From NCBI RefSeq assembly GCF_002743255.1, contig NZ_PDYY01000004.1, forward strand, positions 1-64,000: a stretch of 64,000 nucleotides of DNA. Reading direction: 5' to 3'. The DNA is from Sporosarcina sp. P2. Lineage in GTDB: Bacteria; Bacillota; Bacilli; Bacillales_A; Planococcaceae. The notes beneath the pieces are model-generated. The model was not told where the DNA came from and ran no database searches. It saw only the letters and a list, made by a program, of their open reading frames with translations. Shown here one piece after another: positions 63,059-64,000 of this stretch; position 1 is the stretch's first letter, and each line of letters begins with the position of its first letter. Position numbers and translations under genes: made by a program.

Positions 63059-64000
63059 ATGAACAGTAAACGAGACATAATACTGACAGAAGTTGCATTA
63101 CGTGACGGAAGCCATGCGGTTCGTCATCAATTCACAGTAGATCAAGTAAAATCTATCGCTAAAGGTTTGGATGATGCGAACGTGCCGTATATAGAAGTTT
63201 CTCATGGGGACGGGCTTGGCGGTTCTTCCATGCAGTATGGATTGTCATTGACAAATGAAATGGAACTGATCGAAGCTGCCGTAGCCGAGGTGAAGCAGGC
63301 AAAGATTGCGGTACTTCTCATACCGGGTATTGGGACCATGCCACAATTGAAGGAAGCAGCCGGGCTGGGTGTAAAAATGGCACGTGTTGCGACACATGTC
63401 ACAGAGGCGGATGTCTCTGCGCAGCATATCGCGTATGCGAAAGAGCTAGGTTTAGAAACAGTTGGCTTCCTGATGATGTCTCATATGGCATCTCCAAAGA
63501 AATTGCTGGAACAAGCAAAACTGATGGAGAGCTACGGGGCGGATACTGTATATGTTGTGGATTCAGCAGGAGCACTGTTGCCTCACCAGGTTAAAGAGCG
63601 CATTGCATTGCTGAAAGAACATCTGACCGCAAATATCGGTTTCCACGCACATAATAATCTTTCGCTAGCAATGGCGAACACGCTTGCTGCAATGGAAGCG
63701 GGCGCTACACGGATCGACGGCAGTATCCGCTGCCTCGGTGCTGGAGCTGGGAATACACAAACCGAAGTGGCGGTTGCGGTGCTCGATAAGATGAATATTC
63801 ATACTGGCATTGATTTGTATAAGATCATGGACGTTGCAGAAGATTTAGTAGCACCGATTCTGGAAACACCGCAGGAGATCACACGCGGCAGTCTGGTTCT
63901 CGGTTATGCGGGTGTATATTCAAGCTTCTATCTTCATGCACAAAAAGCAGCCGAACGATTCGGGATCGATTCCCGCAGCATTTTAATTGAACTTGGCAAG
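63059..64000 (+). CDS. 4-hydroxy-2-oxovalerate aldolase (DmpG/MhpE type), partial
   Basis: The gene runs off the window end: 314 codons are present of about 340. The aldolase splits 4-hydroxy-2-oxovalerate into pyruvate and acetaldehyde. Metal and catalytic residues are visible: Arg15, Asp16 and His19 in LRDGSHAVRH, and His196/His198 in GFHAHNNLSLA. The start is ATG 63059, 38 nt after the dehydrogenase gene, with GGGAATGGG upstream. Confidence 0.94.
   Translation, partial: MNSKRDIILTEVALRDGSHAVRHQFTVDQVKSIAKGLDDANVPYIEVSHGDGLGGSSMQYGLSLTNEMELIEAAVAEVKQAKIAVLLIPGIGTMPQLKEAAGLGVKMARVATHVTEADVSAQHIAYAKELGLETVGFLMMSHMASPKKLLEQAKLMESYGADTVYVVDSAGALLPHQVKERIALLKEHLTANIGFHAHNNLSLAMANTLAAMEAGATRIDGSIRCLGAGAGNTQTEVAVAVLDKMNIHTGIDLYKIMDVAEDLVAPILETPQEITRGSLVLGYAGVYSSFYLHAQKAAERFGIDSRSILIELGK

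Overview
This window looks like a chromosomal segment from a spore-forming Bacillales bacterium, most likely of the Planococcaceae (Sporosarcina-like). That placement is inferred from gene content: Hpr/ScoC, EcsAB, PrsA, Crh, HprK, ClpP under a CtsR box, a YjcZ-type spore protein, low-to-moderate GC, TTG/GTG starts with strong AGGAGG ribosome sites, and long runs of genes in the same order as Bacillus subtilis. No rRNA is present, so the species cannot be fixed from the window itself.

Layout. Positions 1-1000 hold the tail of a tRNA operon (Phe, Thr, Tyr, Trp, His, His, Gln, Gly, Cys, Leu) ending in a strong terminator. A minus-strand RNase J paralogue follows, then a gene-poor stretch with decayed sequence (3249-4136). 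Positions 4.1-19.9 kb carry housekeeping and stress genes: a B3/B4-domain protein with a DIP1984-like partner, queG-trmL, a purine permease under a probable PurR operator, an aldo/keto reductase, an RluA-type pseudouridine synthase, the bdbC/thioredoxin-like oxidative folding pair, a CNNM/CorC-type transporter, the yheE/yheB/yheA group, hemZ, an enoyl-CoA hydratase under a FadR-like operator, and mgsA. Positions 20-33 kb match the B. subtilis yha region: yhaQ-yhaP exporter, yhaO-yhaN-yhaM nuclease operon, prsA, hpr, yhaH, hit and ecsAB. Positions 33.2-52.1 kb match the uvr/yvo/yvc region: uvrBA with a LexA box, yvlB, a 21-bp tandem repeat, an amidase, hprK-lgt-yvoD-ppaX-yvoF, a TPR protein, trxB, yvcI-rapZ-yvcK-whiA-crh, a large palindromic interspersed repeat, and clpP with a CtsR box.

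After a tRNA-Arg gene (52339-52410) the backbone gives way to an accessory aromatic-degradation locus. It has a BenE-type permease and a LysR regulator on the minus strand. Divergent from them is a plus-strand operon: SDR dihydrodiol dehydrogenase, Rieske oxygenase alpha and beta, ferredoxin-NADP reductase, [4Fe-4S] ferredoxin, semialdehyde dehydrogenase, 2-oxopent-4-enoate hydratase, acylating acetaldehyde dehydrogenase and 4-hydroxy-2-oxovalerate aldolase (cut by the window end). Together these would import an aromatic acid, dihydroxylate and rearomatise it, and after ring cleavage send the product through the meta-pathway to pyruvate and acetyl-CoA. The ring-cleaving dioxygenase is not in the window and is expected just beyond it.

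The most notable observations are three. First, the ferredoxin gene has no ATG, GTG or TTG where its family starts; an ATC codon sits there, 7 nt after a perfect AGGAGG. Second, the Rieske oxygenase appears to be paired with a Bacillus-type electron chain (YumC-like reductase plus Fer-like ferredoxin) instead of the usual [2Fe-2S] partners. Third, a cre-like site lies upstream of the permease in the same window that encodes HprK and Crh, the signalling proteins of that regulatory circuit.
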